Counted from the stretch's first letter, positions 1 through 9,243 are shown. The stretch: 64,000 bases of DNA from Salinibacterium sp. NK8237 (GCF_015864955.1 NZ_JADYWE010000001.1:620001-684000); one strand, 5' to 3'. Notes: generated by a model from the sequence alone, not told the origin. Numbers and translations: made by a program.

Positions 1-289
1 AGGCGTAGGCAGCGGTGGCACTCGTGAAGAGTTGCGCCAGCGTAGTCACGAGGGCGAGCCCGATGCTGTTCGCGACTACCCGACCGAATGGTCGCTCCGT
101 AAACAGCGTTTGGTACGCCTCGAATGATGGGTTTTCGGGCCACAGCTGTGGAGCGATGGAGAACCCAGCGCCCGGAGTGATCGAGGTGATGAATGTCCAC
201 AAGAAGGGGAAGAACATCGCAATCGCGCCGGCGATGACAACGACATGCAAGACGATCGACCGGGGGCGAGTGCGCGGCGACTTAGCCAT
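1..289 (-). CDS. Sugar ABC transporter permease, MalG-type (partial, runs off left edge)
   Basis: This is the N-terminal part (about 96 residues) of the second membrane-spanning subunit of a carbohydrate ABC importer. The ATG at 289 begins MAKSPRTR. A hydrophobic helix follows at about residues 12-28, then a periplasmic stretch with PENPSFEAYQTLF and a second helix after FGRVVANSIG, which is the usual layout of MalG/CUT1 permeases. Its start overlaps the end of the upstream permease by 8 bp, so the two are translationally coupled. The substrate cannot be read from the sequence. The rest of the gene, and probably the binding-protein gene, lie outside the window. Confidence 0.85.
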   Translation of the reverse strand, partial: MAKSPRTRPRSIVLHVVVIAGAIAMFFPFLWTFITSITPGAGFSIAPQLWPENPSFEAYQTLFTERPFGRVVANSIGLALVTTLAQLFTSATAAYA

Positions 290-1229
290 AGTGAACCCAC
301 CTCTTTTGTCCAATAATTTGAATGACGGTGACCGCGAGAATCACGATGAAGAGCAACCATGAGAGGGCGGATGCTTCGCCCGCAGCGCCATAGCGGAATG
401 TGAGGTCGTAAATCTGCTGCACGACCACCTGCGTTGATCCGCCCGGTCCACCGCCCGTCATTGCATAGACCTGGTCGAATACTTGGAAGCCGTTGATCAG
501 CGAGATCACGATGACAAAGAACGTGCTGGGGCTCAGCATCGGGATCGTGACGTTGAAGAAGCGGTTCCATGCCCCCGCGCCATCGACTTTGGCGGCGTCA
601 TACAGATCAGGGTTGATCGTCTGCAGTCCAGCGAGCAGGATGACCATCACGAAGCCGAGGTCTTTCCACGAGCTCGCAAGGATGATCGAGATCATTGCCC
701 AGTCGGGGTCGGTCCACCAACCGGGGCCATCGATGCCGAACCAGCCAAGCGCGAGGTTGACGACACCGTTGTTGGGGTTAAGGAGCCAACGCCAGACAAT
801 GGCCACGGCGATCCAACTTGTGACGACAGGCAGAAAGTAGATGCCTCGCCAGAACGAACGCCCTTTGAGCGCTTGGTTGAGCGCGAGCGCTAATGCTAGT
901 CCCCCGATGTAGACGAGCGGCAGGTACCCAGCGATGTAGCCGATAGTGTGCAGGAAGACTTGCCCGGTGCGTTCGTCGGCGAGAAGAGAACGATAGTTTT
1001 CCCATCCGATGAACTCCATTGGAGTGATGAGGTTCCACTCGGTGAAGCTGATCCACGCCGCCGCAACCATCGGACCAAGCACGAAGAGGGTCAGCGGGAT
1101 GGCGCTCGGCAGCAGGAAGGCGAGCACGGTAAGCACATAGCCGGTACTAGCGCGTTTCTTCTTCCGGCTGAGGGGTGCGCGTTGCGGTGGTGGCGCCGTT
1201 GGCGCTGTGAGAACGGTCGGCAGAACCAT
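282..1229 (-). CDS. Sugar ABC transporter permease, MalF/UgpA-type
   Basis: This 315-residue integral membrane protein is the first permease of a CUT1-type sugar importer. A basic N-terminus (PLSRKKKR) precedes about six membrane helices. The cytoplasmic EAA loop that docks to the ATPase is visible near residues 210-235 (DAAKVDGAGAWNRFF, then IPMLSP). The C-terminus ends KRWVHYG. Its ATG at 1229 shares one base with the stop of the ROK regulator (TGATG), and its own end overlaps the next permease by 8 bp. The three genes therefore form one coupled operon under the ROK protein. The transported sugar is unknown. Confidence 0.9.
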   Translation of the reverse strand: MVLPTVLTAPTAPPPQRAPLSRKKKRASTGYVLTVLAFLLPSAIPLTLFVLGPMVAAAWISFTEWNLITPMEFIGWENYRSLLADERTGQVFLHTIGYIAGYLPLVYIGGLALALALNQALKGRSFWRGIYFLPVVTSWIAVAIVWRWLLNPNNGVVNLALGWFGIDGPGWWTDPDWAMISIILASSWKDLGFVMVILLAGLQTINPDLYDAAKVDGAGAWNRFFNVTIPMLSPSTFFVIVISLINGFQVFDQVYAMTGGGPGGSTQVVVQQIYDLTFRYGAAGEASALSWLLFIVILAVTVIQIIGQKRWVHYG

Positions 1230-2446
1230 CAGGAGTTCTCCTGCGGAGACGCCTGCTGCACAAGGCGCTGACGAACCAGGTCGCCTTGCTCGCCGGCGAT
1301 TCCTTCAGCATCGAACGGAGTCGCGAGCACGAGCGTGGCTGCACCCTGAGCCCAACTGGCGTCCTGCCACGTCTCAACAGCAACGGGCACACCACGACGC
1401 GCGGGAATGAGTGCCGCTCGAAAGGCCGGCTCAAAACCATAGGACCAGTGTCCCCAGTCGGCTGTGCCCTCCCCCAGCAGAATGACGATCTCGGGATCAA
1501 CCACGTGAACGAGCCCAGCAATTGCTCGGCCCAGCAGGTGGCCGGCCTCGCCAAAGACGGCGATGGCATCCGCATTCCCGCGATCTGCTGCGTCACGAAG
1601 TGCCGCAACTCCTGCGCCGGGAGCGATGATGTTGCGATCACGAGCCGTCGCCACTAGCGCGCTCTCCGATACGAATGTCTCAAGGCATCCGATGTTTCCG
1701 CACGTGCAGCGGGGACCATCGTCACGCACCGGAATGTGTCCGATTTCGCCAGCACCGCCGCCGAAGCCGCGAACGATGAGACCGTCAATCACGATTGCGG
1801 CGCCGATACCGGTTCCAATTGTCACGGCGAGAAAGTTGCGATGACGACGGCCGAGACCGTAGAGACGCTCCGCCATCGCGAGAGCGTTCACGTTGTTCTC
1901 CACGAGAACGGGGAGTCCCAGTTCGCGACGTAGAGTGGCGCCGATCGGCACGTTGTTCCACTTCAACTGTGTGGAACTCACTACCCCCGCGGCTTGAGAA
2001 TCGACGGAGCCGGGAACACCGACTCCGATGCCGAGGAGCGGGGCAGATGAGCCACCAGCGATGAAGGAGCGAAGCAACCCAGCAAGTGACATCAGCATCG
2101 TGGTCGCCGAGGCATCAAAGGGTTCGCTAGCCGTTCGCAGCACGGTGCCATCGATTCCGACCTCAACGAATGCCACGTGATCGGAGGCCACCTTCACGCC
2201 AACCGCGCGCCCTGCGCTCGAGACGAGGCCGAGCATCCGTGCCGGTCGTCCGCCCTGCGATGCCTGGTGTTCGAGTTCTCGCAAAAGTCCGTCGTGAAGC
2301 AGATCTTTGGTGAGTTGCGTCATGAGCGCCGGTGACAGGCTCAGCGTGCGAGCAAGCTCAGCACGGGATGCCGGACCGTGTGCACCCAGGTGAGCAAGGA
2401 TTGCTGACCGGTTTACATCGGTACGTGCCATCGGACGAATCGCCAT
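1229..2446 (-). CDS. ROK-family transcriptional regulator (NagC/XylR-like)
   Basis: This 405-residue protein has an N-terminal winged helix-turn-helix at about residues 12-60 (AELARTLSLSPALMTQLTKD) followed by a ROK sugar-kinase-like domain. The ROK zinc site is visible as a Cys cluster (CTCGNIGCLE) after GEIGHIPV, and the nucleotide/sugar region has TIGTGIGA. The ATG at 2446 sits 6 bases after AAGGGG. It heads the operon with two sugar permeases and is probably their sugar-responsive repressor. Its own promoter contains a small palindrome (2456-2470), consistent with autoregulation. The inducer is unknown. Confidence 0.9.
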   Translation of the reverse strand: MAIRPMARTDVNRSAILAHLGAHGPASRAELARTLSLSPALMTQLTKDLLHDGLLRELEHQASQGGRPARMLGLVSSAGRAVGVKVASDHVAFVEVGIDGTVLRTASEPFDASATTMLMSLAGLLRSFIAGGSSAPLLGIGVGVPGSVDSQAAGVVSSTQLKWNNVPIGATLRRELGLPVLVENNVNALAMAERLYGLGRRHRNFLAVTIGTGIGAAIVIDGLIVRGFGGGAGEIGHIPVRDDGPRCTCGNIGCLETFVSESALVATARDRNIIAPGAGVAALRDAADRGNADAIAVFGEAGHLLGRAIAGLVHVVDPEIVILLGEGTADWGHWSYGFEPAFRAALIPARRGVPVAVETWQDASWAQGAATLVLATPFDAEGIAGEQGDLVRQRLVQQASPQENS

Positions 2447-2455
2447 TGGTTCCCC

Positions 2456-2470
2456 TTAGTTCAGGACTAA
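2456..2470. promoter_or_regulatory. Palindrome upstream of the ROK gene, candidate operator
   Basis: The arms TTAGT and ACTAA are perfect inverted repeats around a 5-base centre (TCAGG), 10 bases upstream of the ROK start codon. ROK repressors commonly bind AT-rich dyads in their own promoters, so this is a plausible autoregulatory operator. The assignment is by position only. Confidence 0.45.
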
Positions 2471-2596
2471 ACAAACCATAGAATTAAGTACGGCCCCCTG
2501 TCAATGGCCACGAGACCACCGGCACAGACAACCCAGCGTTTCGGCGCGACAATAGGCACAATTGGGACGTGTTCACGGTCGCGTGCGTGTCCGAAA

Positions 2597-2635
2597 ACGA
2601 AAAACCGCAGACGACCCAGTGGGTCGCCTGCGGTT
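2597..2635 (-). terminator. Rho-independent terminator of clpX
   Basis: On the minus strand a hairpin with arms AACCGCAGgCGACCC and GGGTCGtCTGCGGTT is followed at once by a T-run. It lies 14 bases past the clpX stop codon. Confidence 0.85.
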
Positions 2636-2648
2636 CTATGCGGTGCGG

Positions 2649-3926
2649 TTAGGCCGACTTCTCGGCACGCACGGGCTCACGAGGAATGATCGTGGGTGCT
2701 GCGTTCTCCAACACGGCCGCCTTCGTCACAATGACGCGGCCAACAGTTTCGTCGGATGGAACATCGAACATGATCGGGCCGAGAACTTCTTCGAGAATCG
2801 CACGAAGGCCGCGAGCACCTGTCTGACGCAGCACGGCAAGATCAGCAATCGATTCGAGTGCATCGCGTTCAAACTCAAGCTCAACGCCGTCGATTTCGAA
2901 CATGCGCTGGTACTGGCGCACGAGCGCATTCTTTGGCGTTGTCAGAATGTCCATCAGAGCCACCTGGTCGAGCTGCGTAACCGTGGTTACAACAGGCAGA
3001 CGACCAATGAACTCAGGGATGAGACCAAACTTGTGGAGATCTTCTGGCAGAACTTCGCCGAAGAGGTTCACATCGTCGCCCTTGCTGTGCAGCGGAGCAC
3101 CGAAGCCGATGCCCTTTTTGCCCGCGCGGTTCGAGATGATCTCTTCGAGGCCAGAGAATGCGCCGGCAACGATGAAGAGCACATTGGTGGTATCCACCTG
3201 GATGAACTCCTGGTGCGGGTGCTTGCGACCGCCCTGGGGCGGAACAGAAGCGACAGTGCCTTCAAGAATCTTGAGGAGAGCTTGCTGCACACCCTCGCCA
3301 GATACGTCGCGAGTGATGGAAGGGTTCTCGGCCTTGCGAGCGATCTTGTCGATCTCATCGATGTAGATGATGCCCGTCTCAGCACGCTTGACGTCGTAGT
3401 CAGCAGCCTGGAGAAGCTTGAGGAGAATGTTTTCGACATCCTCGCCGACGTAGCCAGCCTCGGTGAGCGCAGTGGCATCCGCAACGGCAAAGGGCACATT
3501 GAGGCGCTTAGCCAGAGTTTGTGCGAGATACGTCTTTCCGCAACCGGTAGGACCGATCAGCAGGATGTTCGACTTAGCGATCTCGACATCATCAATCACG
3601 GCATCCGCCGACGTGATGGTGTTGCGGGCACGAACACGCTTGTAGTGGTTATAGACGGCTACCGAAAGCGAGCGCTTGGCTGCTTCTTGGCCGATGACGT
3701 ATTCCTCTAAGAAGTCGTAGATTTCACGCGGCTTAGGCAGGTCAAATTCGCTCGACGTTTCTTCGCCAGCTTCAGCAAGACGCTCTTCAATGATCTCGTT
3801 GCACAGATCTACGCACTCGTCGCAGATATATACGCCCGGACCGGCAATCAATTGCTGTACCTGCTTTTGGCTTTTGCCGCAGAAGGAACACTTGAGCAGG
3901 TCCGCGCTTTCCCCAATTCGGGCCAT
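2649..3926 (-). CDS. clpX: ATP-dependent Clp protease ATP-binding subunit ClpX
   Basis: This is the AAA+ unfoldase that feeds substrates into the ClpP1P2 peptidase. The 425 residues are the normal family length. A C4 zinc-binding domain is visible at C13, C16, C35 and C38. Walker A is GPTGCGKT at residues 125-132 and Walker B is YIDEIDK near 190. The loop contains GIGFGA, the IGF tripeptide that docks into ClpP. The ATG at 3926 follows AGGAGAGG. It stands as a single gene with its own terminator. The clpP genes are more than 2 kb away, beyond a copper module on the other strand. Confidence 0.98.
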   Translation of the reverse strand: MARIGESADLLKCSFCGKSQKQVQQLIAGPGVYICDECVDLCNEIIEERLAEAGEETSSEFDLPKPREIYDFLEEYVIGQEAAKRSLSVAVYNHYKRVRARNTITSADAVIDDVEIAKSNILLIGPTGCGKTYLAQTLAKRLNVPFAVADATALTEAGYVGEDVENILLKLLQAADYDVKRAETGIIYIDEIDKIARKAENPSITRDVSGEGVQQALLKILEGTVASVPPQGGRKHPHQEFIQVDTTNVLFIVAGAFSGLEEIISNRAGKKGIGFGAPLHSKGDDVNLFGEVLPEDLHKFGLIPEFIGRLPVVTTVTQLDQVALMDILTTPKNALVRQYQRMFEIDGVELEFERDALESIADLAVLRQTGARGLRAILEEVLGPIMFDVPSDETVGRVIVTKAAVLENAAPTIIPREPVRAEKSA

Positions 3927-4115
3927 GCCGGTTCCTCTCCTTGAGTAAATACCTTGATTACGAGCCTAACCCGATATTCGTTCAGTCTCCGTCACAATTC
4001 CCGGCGGCGTTTCGGCGAGTCGCCCACCGGGGCTCAGCCCACGCTCCCCCGGCGTCGCTACAGCGCTATACGAACTAGGCTTGAGGGGCTAACGCCGCTT
4101 GAGATAAGGAGCCCC

Positions 4116-4694
4116 ATGCATACCCGTGCCATGCGCGTGCTTCGTGGCAGTCTCGCGGCGCTCTTCGCAACTTTCGCGGCCGCCATCTCGCATCACATTG
4201 CGGGCGGCGTCACCCCCTCGCTGTTCGGCATCGGCGTCTCTCTCGTCATCTCAGTCACTATTTGCACACTGTTGGCCGGCCGCACGGTCTCAATCGTTCG
4301 CCTGAGCGCTTCAATTCTCGCGAGCCAAGCGCTTTACCACACACTGTTTAGCGCGATGCTGGCGCCAGACGGCATCGCGCCGCACAACATGGCGGCCATG
4401 ACCTTTGACTTCTCCTCGGCGGCCCAGACAGCGGATTCCGCGATGTCGCTCTCGCATCTCGCTGCCGCAGTCATCACAATTCTGATGTTCCGCTACGCCG
4501 AGGTTGCGTTCTGGGGATTGTTCGAAACTGCCCGCGTCTTTGTGTCGCGGCTTCTCGCATCCGCAACCCTCGCCGGAACCTACATTCTCGAATTCCGAGT
4601 TGTGCCAGTAGCAGCGCCAGCAACGCAGCTCGTTGCCCGAGTTCTCTCCATCATGCGTTATCGGGGCCCACCAGCCACCGTGCCCGCGGTTTAG
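4116..4694 (+). CDS. Met/His-containing integral membrane protein next to copper genes
   Basis: This 192-residue protein has about five hydrophobic helices. I do not recognise its family. The ATG at 4116 has a strong AAGGAG 5 bases upstream; longer starts have no such site. The loop and helix around residues 75-115 hold an unusual number of His and Met residues (HTLFSAM, HNMAAM, SAMSLSHL), which could bind copper. It is followed by genes for a YcnI-like and a CopC-like protein, so it may be the membrane partner of the copper module in place of CopD. That role is inferred from position and composition. Confidence 0.7.
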   Translation: MHTRAMRVLRGSLAALFATFAAAISHHIAGGVTPSLFGIGVSLVISVTICTLLAGRTVSIVRLSASILASQALYHTLFSAMLAPDGIAPHNMAAMTFDFSSAAQTADSAMSLSHLAAAVITILMFRYAEVAFWGLFETARVFVSRLLASATLAGTYILEFRVVPVAAPATQLVARVLSIMRYRGPPATVPAV

Positions 4695-4759
4695 CACTTC
4701 GCCGCTCAGCATCCCCGATATTTGTCGCGCTATCGCGACCCCTTTTGAGAAAGAAACTA

Positions 4760-5479
4760 ATGAAGAATTTCACTAAAGCTGCACTCGCACTTTCTGCGGG
4801 CGCCGCCCTCGCCATTGCAGCACCACTCGCCGCCATGGCCCACGTCACGATCGATCCCGGCCAGGCAGAACCAGGCGATTACTCACTCATCACCGTCAAG
4901 GTTCCGAACGAATCGGAAACGGAACAAACGAATCGGGTAGAGCTGTTCTTGCCCACCGATACTCCTTTCACGAGCGTGCGTTTCGTGCCGGTAGCCGGCT
5001 GGGATGCTGAACTCGTGCGCAGCGAACTGCCCGAGCCTGTCATGATCGGCGAAAGCGAAATCACCGAGGCTGTGACCTCGATCGTGTGGACAGCGCAGGC
5101 CGGCTCAGAGCTCGGTGATGGCGGACTCCTGCTGCTCCCCGTCTCCCTCGGCCCGGTTCCCGACGTCGGAAGTGTTGTGCTCGCTGCAGACCAGAGCTAC
5201 ACCGACGGAAGCGTTGTCAGCTGGAACGGTGTTGAAGAGGATGCCGAAAAGCCTGCGCCGATCCTCTACGTCAACGACGAAGCGGTCGACCACCACGACG
5301 CTGCAACCGACAGCGACGAAGGCGACCACGACGCTGACGAGGCCGATGAGGAAATGCACTCTGCCGATTCCTCAAGCAGCAGTGACGCCGTCGCTCGCGG
5401 TCTCGGCATCGCCGGCCTCGTAGCTGGTCTCGCCGGTCTCGTCGCCGCATTCGCTTTCCGCCGCCCCACCGCGAAGTAG
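4760..5479 (+). CDS. YcnI-like copper-binding protein (DUF1775), membrane-anchored
   Basis: A Sec signal peptide (cleavage predicted after AMA, residue 27) exposes a mature N-terminal His (H28, HVTIDPG). YcnI-family DUF1775 proteins use this His for a mono-histidine copper brace. The domain spans about residues 28-170 (VELFLPTDTPF, VAGWDAEL). An acidic, His-containing linker follows (HHDAATDSDEGDHDADEADE), then one C-terminal helix and a basic tail. The ATG at 4760 is preferred over a TTG 15 bases upstream because the signal peptide then starts MKNF. CopC follows 8 bp downstream. Probable role: extracytoplasmic copper handling or delivery. Confidence 0.88.
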   Translation: MKNFTKAALALSAGAALAIAAPLAAMAHVTIDPGQAEPGDYSLITVKVPNESETEQTNRVELFLPTDTPFTSVRFVPVAGWDAELVRSELPEPVMIGESEITEAVTSIVWTAQAGSELGDGGLLLLPVSLGPVPDVGSVVLAADQSYTDGSVVSWNGVEEDAEKPAPILYVNDEAVDHHDAATDSDEGDHDADEADEEMHSADSSSSSDAVARGLGIAGLVAGLAGLVAAFAFRRPTAK

Positions 5480-5487
5480 TTCACCCC

Positions 5488-6123
5488 ATGCGTCGAGTTA
5501 TTCGCGTCGGCGCCGCGTTCGGCGCGGTCACGCTAGCAGCCCTCACGCTGCTCGTGGCCGCGCCCGCGTACGCCCACAACTATCTCGTCGAGAGCACCCC
5601 CCTTGAGGGCGAGACCCTCACCGTGCTCCCCGACGAATTTTCGGTCACCACAAACGACACGCTGCTCGATCTTGCTGACGACGGTGGTGGGTTCGCGATT
5701 CAGATCTTGGATTCCGAGGGCGGCTACTACGGTGACGGTTGCTTCACCATCCGCGACGCGACGTTGTCAACTGGCGCGACCTTGGGTGAAGCAGGCGACT
5801 ATCGAATGCTGTGGCAATTGGTTTCCGCCGACGGCCACACTGTGTCTGCTGAGGTAGATTTCACCTGGGCACCAGAGGCCGAACAAGTCGTTACTGAGCC
5901 CCTGAGCGGACCTCCAGCCTGCGGAGGCGGAACCCTGGAGGAGTCCACTCCCCCGGCAGATTCACCCGACACAGCGCAGGACGACGCTGACAGTGAAGCC
6001 GCCACAGCAGACGCCGGCACCATCGTGCTCGTCGGTGGAGCTATCGCTCTCGTGCTTGTTGCGGGGGTTGCGATCTTCTTGATCACCGCGAAGCGTAAGA
6101 AGGACGAACACGACGCGTCCTAG
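5488..6123 (+). CDS. CopC-domain copper-binding protein, membrane-anchored
   Basis: This 211-residue exported protein has a signal peptide ending AYA at residue 29, so the mature protein begins with His (H30, HNYLVESTP), the classic CopC copper ligand. The CopC beta-sandwich ends with SADGHTVSAEVDFTW, which carries the second conserved His. A Pro/Asp-rich linker, one transmembrane helix (about residues 180-200) and a KRKK tail follow. It lies 8 bp after the DUF1775 gene, forming one unit. No CopD domain is fused or adjacent. A strong bidirectional terminator lies just downstream. Confidence 0.88.
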   Translation: MRRVIRVGAAFGAVTLAALTLLVAAPAYAHNYLVESTPLEGETLTVLPDEFSVTTNDTLLDLADDGGGFAIQILDSEGGYYGDGCFTIRDATLSTGATLGEAGDYRMLWQLVSADGHTVSAEVDFTWAPEAEQVVTEPLSGPPACGGGTLEESTPPADSPDTAQDDADSEAATADAGTIVLVGGAIALVLVAGVAIFLITAKRKKDEHDAS

Positions 6124-6167
6124 CGACCGAGACTCCATCAACGCTAGACGCTGAAACGAAGCGTTAA

Positions 6168-6210
6168 CGTACTAAGGCCGCCACTCTGAATGAGTGGCGG
6201 CCTTAGTACG
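6168..6210. terminator. Bidirectional terminator between copC-like gene and clpP2
   Basis: A perfect 19-bp inverted repeat (arm CGTACTAAGGCCGCCACTC, loop TGAAT) lies between two convergent genes, so it can end transcripts from either side. Confidence 0.85.
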
Positions 6211-6224
6211 TTGGAACATAAAAG

Positions 6225-6899
6225 CTAGCTGGTGATCGCCGGAAGCGTCTTGCGGCTCGTGAGCACCTGGTCGATGAGACCGTACTCCATTGCCTCAGCT
6301 GCGCTCAGGATCTTGTCGCGCTCGATGTCCTTGTTGATCTCTTCAGGAGTGCGGTTCGAGTGGAACGACAGGGTCTCTTCGAGCCATCCGCGCATGCGCA
6401 GAATCTCGCGAGCCTGAATCTCGATGTCCGATGCCTGGCTCGAGCCTTCAGAACCACCACTGGGCTGGTGGATGAGGATGCGCGCGTTGGGCAGAGCCAA
6501 ACGCTTTCCCTTGGTTCCACCAGCGGTGATCACGGCAGCCGCTGATGCAGCCTGGCCGAGAACAACGGTCTGAATCTGCGGACGAATGTACTGCATCGTG
6601 TCGTAGATCGCCGTCATCGCGGTGAACGATCCACCGGGTGAGTTGATGTACATGACGATGTCGCGGTCAGGGTCTTGGCTCTCGAGAACGAGAAGCTGAG
6701 CCATAACGTCGTCAGCGGAAGCGTCGTCGATCTGCACACCCAAGAAGATGATGCGGTCTTCGAACAGCTTCGCGTACGGGTCTTGACGCTTGTAGCCATA
6801 GGCCGTGCGCTCTTCGAACGTCGGCAAGATGTAGCGAGCATCAGCATCCGGACGACCAATGCCGGCGGGAGCCTGTGCTCCGAGGTTAAAGTTCTCCAT
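6225..6899 (-). CDS. clpP2: ATP-dependent Clp protease proteolytic subunit ClpP2
   Basis: This serine peptidase has 224 residues. The catalytic triad reads Ser119 (GQAASAAAV), His144 (ILIHQPSGG) and Asp195 (IERDKILSA). An actinobacterial N-terminal extension (about 25 residues, ending RYILPTFEERTAYG) marks it as the ClpP2 type. It lies 2 bp after clpP1, so the two are co-translated and should form the mixed ClpP1P2 double ring that works with ClpX. In many relatives clpX follows directly; here it is displaced by the copper module. Confidence 0.97.
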   Translation of the reverse strand: MENFNLGAQAPAGIGRPDADARYILPTFEERTAYGYKRQDPYAKLFEDRIIFLGVQIDDASADDVMAQLLVLESQDPDRDIVMYINSPGGSFTAMTAIYDTMQYIRPQIQTVVLGQAASAAAVITAGGTKGKRLALPNARILIHQPSGGSEGSSQASDIEIQAREILRMRGWLEETLSFHSNRTPEEINKDIERDKILSAAEAMEYGLIDQVLTSRKTLPAITS

Positions 6900-6901
6900 A
6901 A

Positions 6902-7507
6902 TTAGTCCTTCTTGCCGGTTGCGTTGTCTTCAGTTCCGCCGCCGCCAACGACGTCGGAGGCGAATTCGCGGAGGTGATCGACGAAGCCATATTCGAGGGC
7001 TTCTTTGGCCGTGAACCAGTTGTCACGGTCGTTGTCGATGAGAACCTGCTCGACGCTCTTGCCTGTTTGCTCGGCGGTGAGCTCGGCCATGCGCTTCTTC
7101 ATATCGAGGATGACGCCAGCCTGAGTCTGGATGTCTGCAGCGGTTCCACCGAATCCACCCGACGGCTGGTGCAGGAGCACACGCGCGTTGGGGGTGATGT
7201 AGCGCTTGCCCTTGGTGCCCGAGGAGAGCAGGAACTGCCCCATCGAGGCGGCAAGGCCAATGCCGACGGTGACGATGTCGTTCGGCACGAACTTCATCGT
7301 GTCGTAGATCGCCATTCCCGCGGTGATGGATCCACCGGGTGAGTTGATGTAAAGGTAGATGTCGCGCTTGGGATCCTCTGCTGCGAGCAGCAAGATCTTT
7401 GCGCAGATCTCGTTCGCGTTTGCATCGCGCACCTCTGAGCCGAGCCAGATGATGCGGTCCTTGAGGAGTTGGTCGAAGATGCTCGAGACCAATGCCGGTT
7501 GGGCCAT
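6902..7507 (-). CDS. clpP1: ATP-dependent Clp protease proteolytic subunit ClpP1
   Basis: This is a 201-residue ClpP. The triad is Ser88 (GLAASMGQ), His113 (VLLHQPSGG) and Asp162 (IDNDRDNWF). The short N-terminus ([15 protein letters not shown]) is typical of actinobacterial ClpP1, the first gene of the clpP1-clpP2 operon. The C-terminal tail is polar and Gly/Asp-rich ([11 protein letters not shown]). In actinobacteria both subunits are needed to make an active peptidase. The promoter must lie in the 119-bp gap shared with the divergent TPR gene. Confidence 0.97.
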   Translation of the reverse strand: MAQPALVSSIFDQLLKDRIIWLGSEVRDANANEICAKILLLAAEDPKRDIYLYINSPGGSITAGMAIYDTMKFVPNDIVTVGIGLAASMGQFLLSSGTKGKRYITPNARVLLHQPSGGFGGTAADIQTQAGVILDMKKRMAELTAEQTGKSVEQVLIDNDRDNWFTAKEALEYGFVDHLREFASDVVGGGGTEDNATGKKD

Positions 7508-7626
7508 TGTTGCGCTCCATTTCAGTTATCGCGTGATACGAATCTATCCGAGTACGCGCCGCTATTCTGGCGTGTTCGCCCTAGGCAAAGTACCGCGTCG
7601 CCGGAGGCTGCTTGTAGGCTCGCCAA

Positions 7627-8115
7627 ATGCAGCAGACTTGGCGCGATCGAATCGCAGATATTTGGGCCCACGCCGCCACTATGGCCGAGGGAGATGTTGT
7701 CGCGGCAATTGATGAGCTCGTTGCTGAACGTGCCGCTGACGACGCTGAGGCGTTGTTCGAGGCAGCGGGCGCCCGCGACTATGCCGGGCGTGAGACTGAG
7801 GCAGAGCCGCTGTACCGCAGTGCTCTTAACAATGGGTTGGATGCCGCCCTGCGGCCACGCGCGGTCATCCAGTTGGCGAGTACGCTGCGCAATCTCAATC
7901 GCGTCGATGAGTCGATTGCTTTGCTCGAGCAGCAGTTGCACGAGCATCCCGACGATGAGTGGACGGGGCCAACCGCCGCATTTCTCGCCCTTGCCCTCAC
8001 CACTCGCGGCGATCCAACGCTCGGGGCTTCGGTCGCGCTGATGGCCTTGGCTAACTATTTGCCGATCTATCAGCGTTCGGTGCGCGGCTACGCAGCGGAG
8101 CTGGTGGCGGAGTAG
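7627..8115 (+). CDS. Tetratricopeptide-repeat protein
   Basis: This is a 162-residue, all-helical, acidic protein with no signal peptide. Helix pairs with TPR spacing are visible (EALFEAAGARDYAGRETEAE; then RPRAVIQLASTLRNLNRVDE), and the pattern continues with ALLEQQLHEHPDDEW. Small TPR proteins of this type are widespread in actinobacteria and presumably act as protein-protein adaptors; no partner can be named. It is transcribed away from clpP1. Confidence 0.75.
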   Translation: MQQTWRDRIADIWAHAATMAEGDVVAAIDELVAERAADDAEALFEAAGARDYAGRETEAEPLYRSALNNGLDAALRPRAVIQLASTLRNLNRVDESIALLEQQLHEHPDDEWTGPTAAFLALALTTRGDPTLGASVALMALANYLPIYQRSVRGYAAELVAE

Positions 8116-8210
8116 CGTCACCCAGCGCTTGCCACGGCAGCACTACGGCACCCCACTCCCCTCAGTCGCCTCAGCGTCGGCAGGCTCTTTGCGACCATTA
8201 GCATTGCCGA

Positions 8211-9167
8211 ATGCAGCAAATGATTCTCGACGTTGATACCGGCATTGATGACGCGCTCGCGCTCCTGTTGGCGGTGCGGCATCCGGGAGTCAATCTGCGG
8301 GCTGTCACGTGCGTCGCCGGCAATGCGAGCCTCGAACAGGTGGTGCGCAACACTCTGACGGTCTTGGATGCTGCGGGCGCGGGAGATATTCCGGTTGCGG
8401 CAGGCGCTCACCGTCCGCTGCTCTCTGAGGCTCATTCAGCGGCTCACGTGCACGGCGCTGACGGTCTTGGCGACCTCGGTTTACCCGAGTCGCCGCGCAC
8501 TGTCGTGCCACTGCACGCGGTTGAACTGCTGCGTCGAGAAATTCTGGCGAGCCCGACGCCGGTAACGCTCGTGCCGCTTGCGCCGATGACCAACATTGCG
8601 CTTCTCGTGCGACTGTACCCAGAAGTGTTAGACAACGTGGAGCGGATCGTCTTCATGGGAGGTTCAGCCTCTGTCGGCAATGCCACTGCGGTTGCCGAGT
8701 TCAATACGTGGCACGATCCCGAGGCAGCTGAAATCGTGTTGACCTCTGGTGTCCCCATCACCATGTATGGCTTGGATGTGTTCTATGCCGTGACAATCCC
8801 GCCTGAGGACATCGTTCGGCTCGCCGCCAGTCCCGAACCCGGCACGCAGCTCGCCGGGCGCCTGCTGCAGCATTTGGTCACAGTAAAAGGCAGTGAGGTG
8901 CGCGTCGCCGGTGATGGACACGGCGATATTGGCGATGCGGGCGCGGTGTGCGCTGCGATCGATCCGGATGGACTCAGCACCACACATCTGCCGGTGCGAG
9001 TGAGCCTGGCTGATCCTCTCACTCGCGGACAAACGGTCGTGGATCATCGCACGGCCGGCCACGACCAGGCCGGAGCAGGAGATCCCCTTTTCCGCCGAAT
9101 TGATGTGGCGCTCGGGATCGATAGCGCTCGTTACGCGAAGCTGTTCCTCGACACGATCACACGATAG
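8211..9167 (+). CDS. Inosine/uridine-preferring nucleoside hydrolase
   Basis: This 318-residue protein of the IUNH family cleaves the N-glycosidic bond of ribonucleosides in purine/pyrimidine salvage. The signature Asp cluster that binds calcium and ribose is at the N-terminus (ILDVDTGIDDALAL). Other family segments are LVPLAPMTNIALL and the catalytic-loop region VAEFNTWHDPEAA. The start at 8211 reads MQQMILD; a second ATG 9 bases later is also possible. A terminator shared with tig follows. Confidence 0.93.
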   Translation: MQQMILDVDTGIDDALALLLAVRHPGVNLRAVTCVAGNASLEQVVRNTLTVLDAAGAGDIPVAAGAHRPLLSEAHSAAHVHGADGLGDLGLPESPRTVVPLHAVELLRREILASPTPVTLVPLAPMTNIALLVRLYPEVLDNVERIVFMGGSASVGNATAVAEFNTWHDPEAAEIVLTSGVPITMYGLDVFYAVTIPPEDIVRLAASPEPGTQLAGRLLQHLVTVKGSEVRVAGDGHGDIGDAGAVCAAIDPDGLSTTHLPVRVSLADPLTRGQTVVDHRTAGHDQAGAGDPLFRRIDVALGIDSARYAKLFLDTITR

Positions 9168-9186
9168 TTCAAGCGAAACGGCCCGT

Positions 9187-9234
9187 TAACGACCTCACGG
9201 CCAACTAGATAACTAGTCGGCCGTGAGGGTTAAG
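9187..9234. terminator. Bidirectional terminator between nucleoside hydrolase and tig
   Basis: 16-bp arms (CCTCACGGCCAACTAG and CTAGTCGGCCGTGAGG, one G-T wobble) flank a 4-base loop, with TTAAC/GGTTAA on the outside. It lies between convergent genes. Confidence 0.8.
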
Positions 9235-9243
9235 CGAAGTGTT

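Noticed and set aside
2562..3710. A 382-codon plus-strand frame across clpX
   Set aside because: It runs opposite to an unmistakable clpX and has no recognisable motif.
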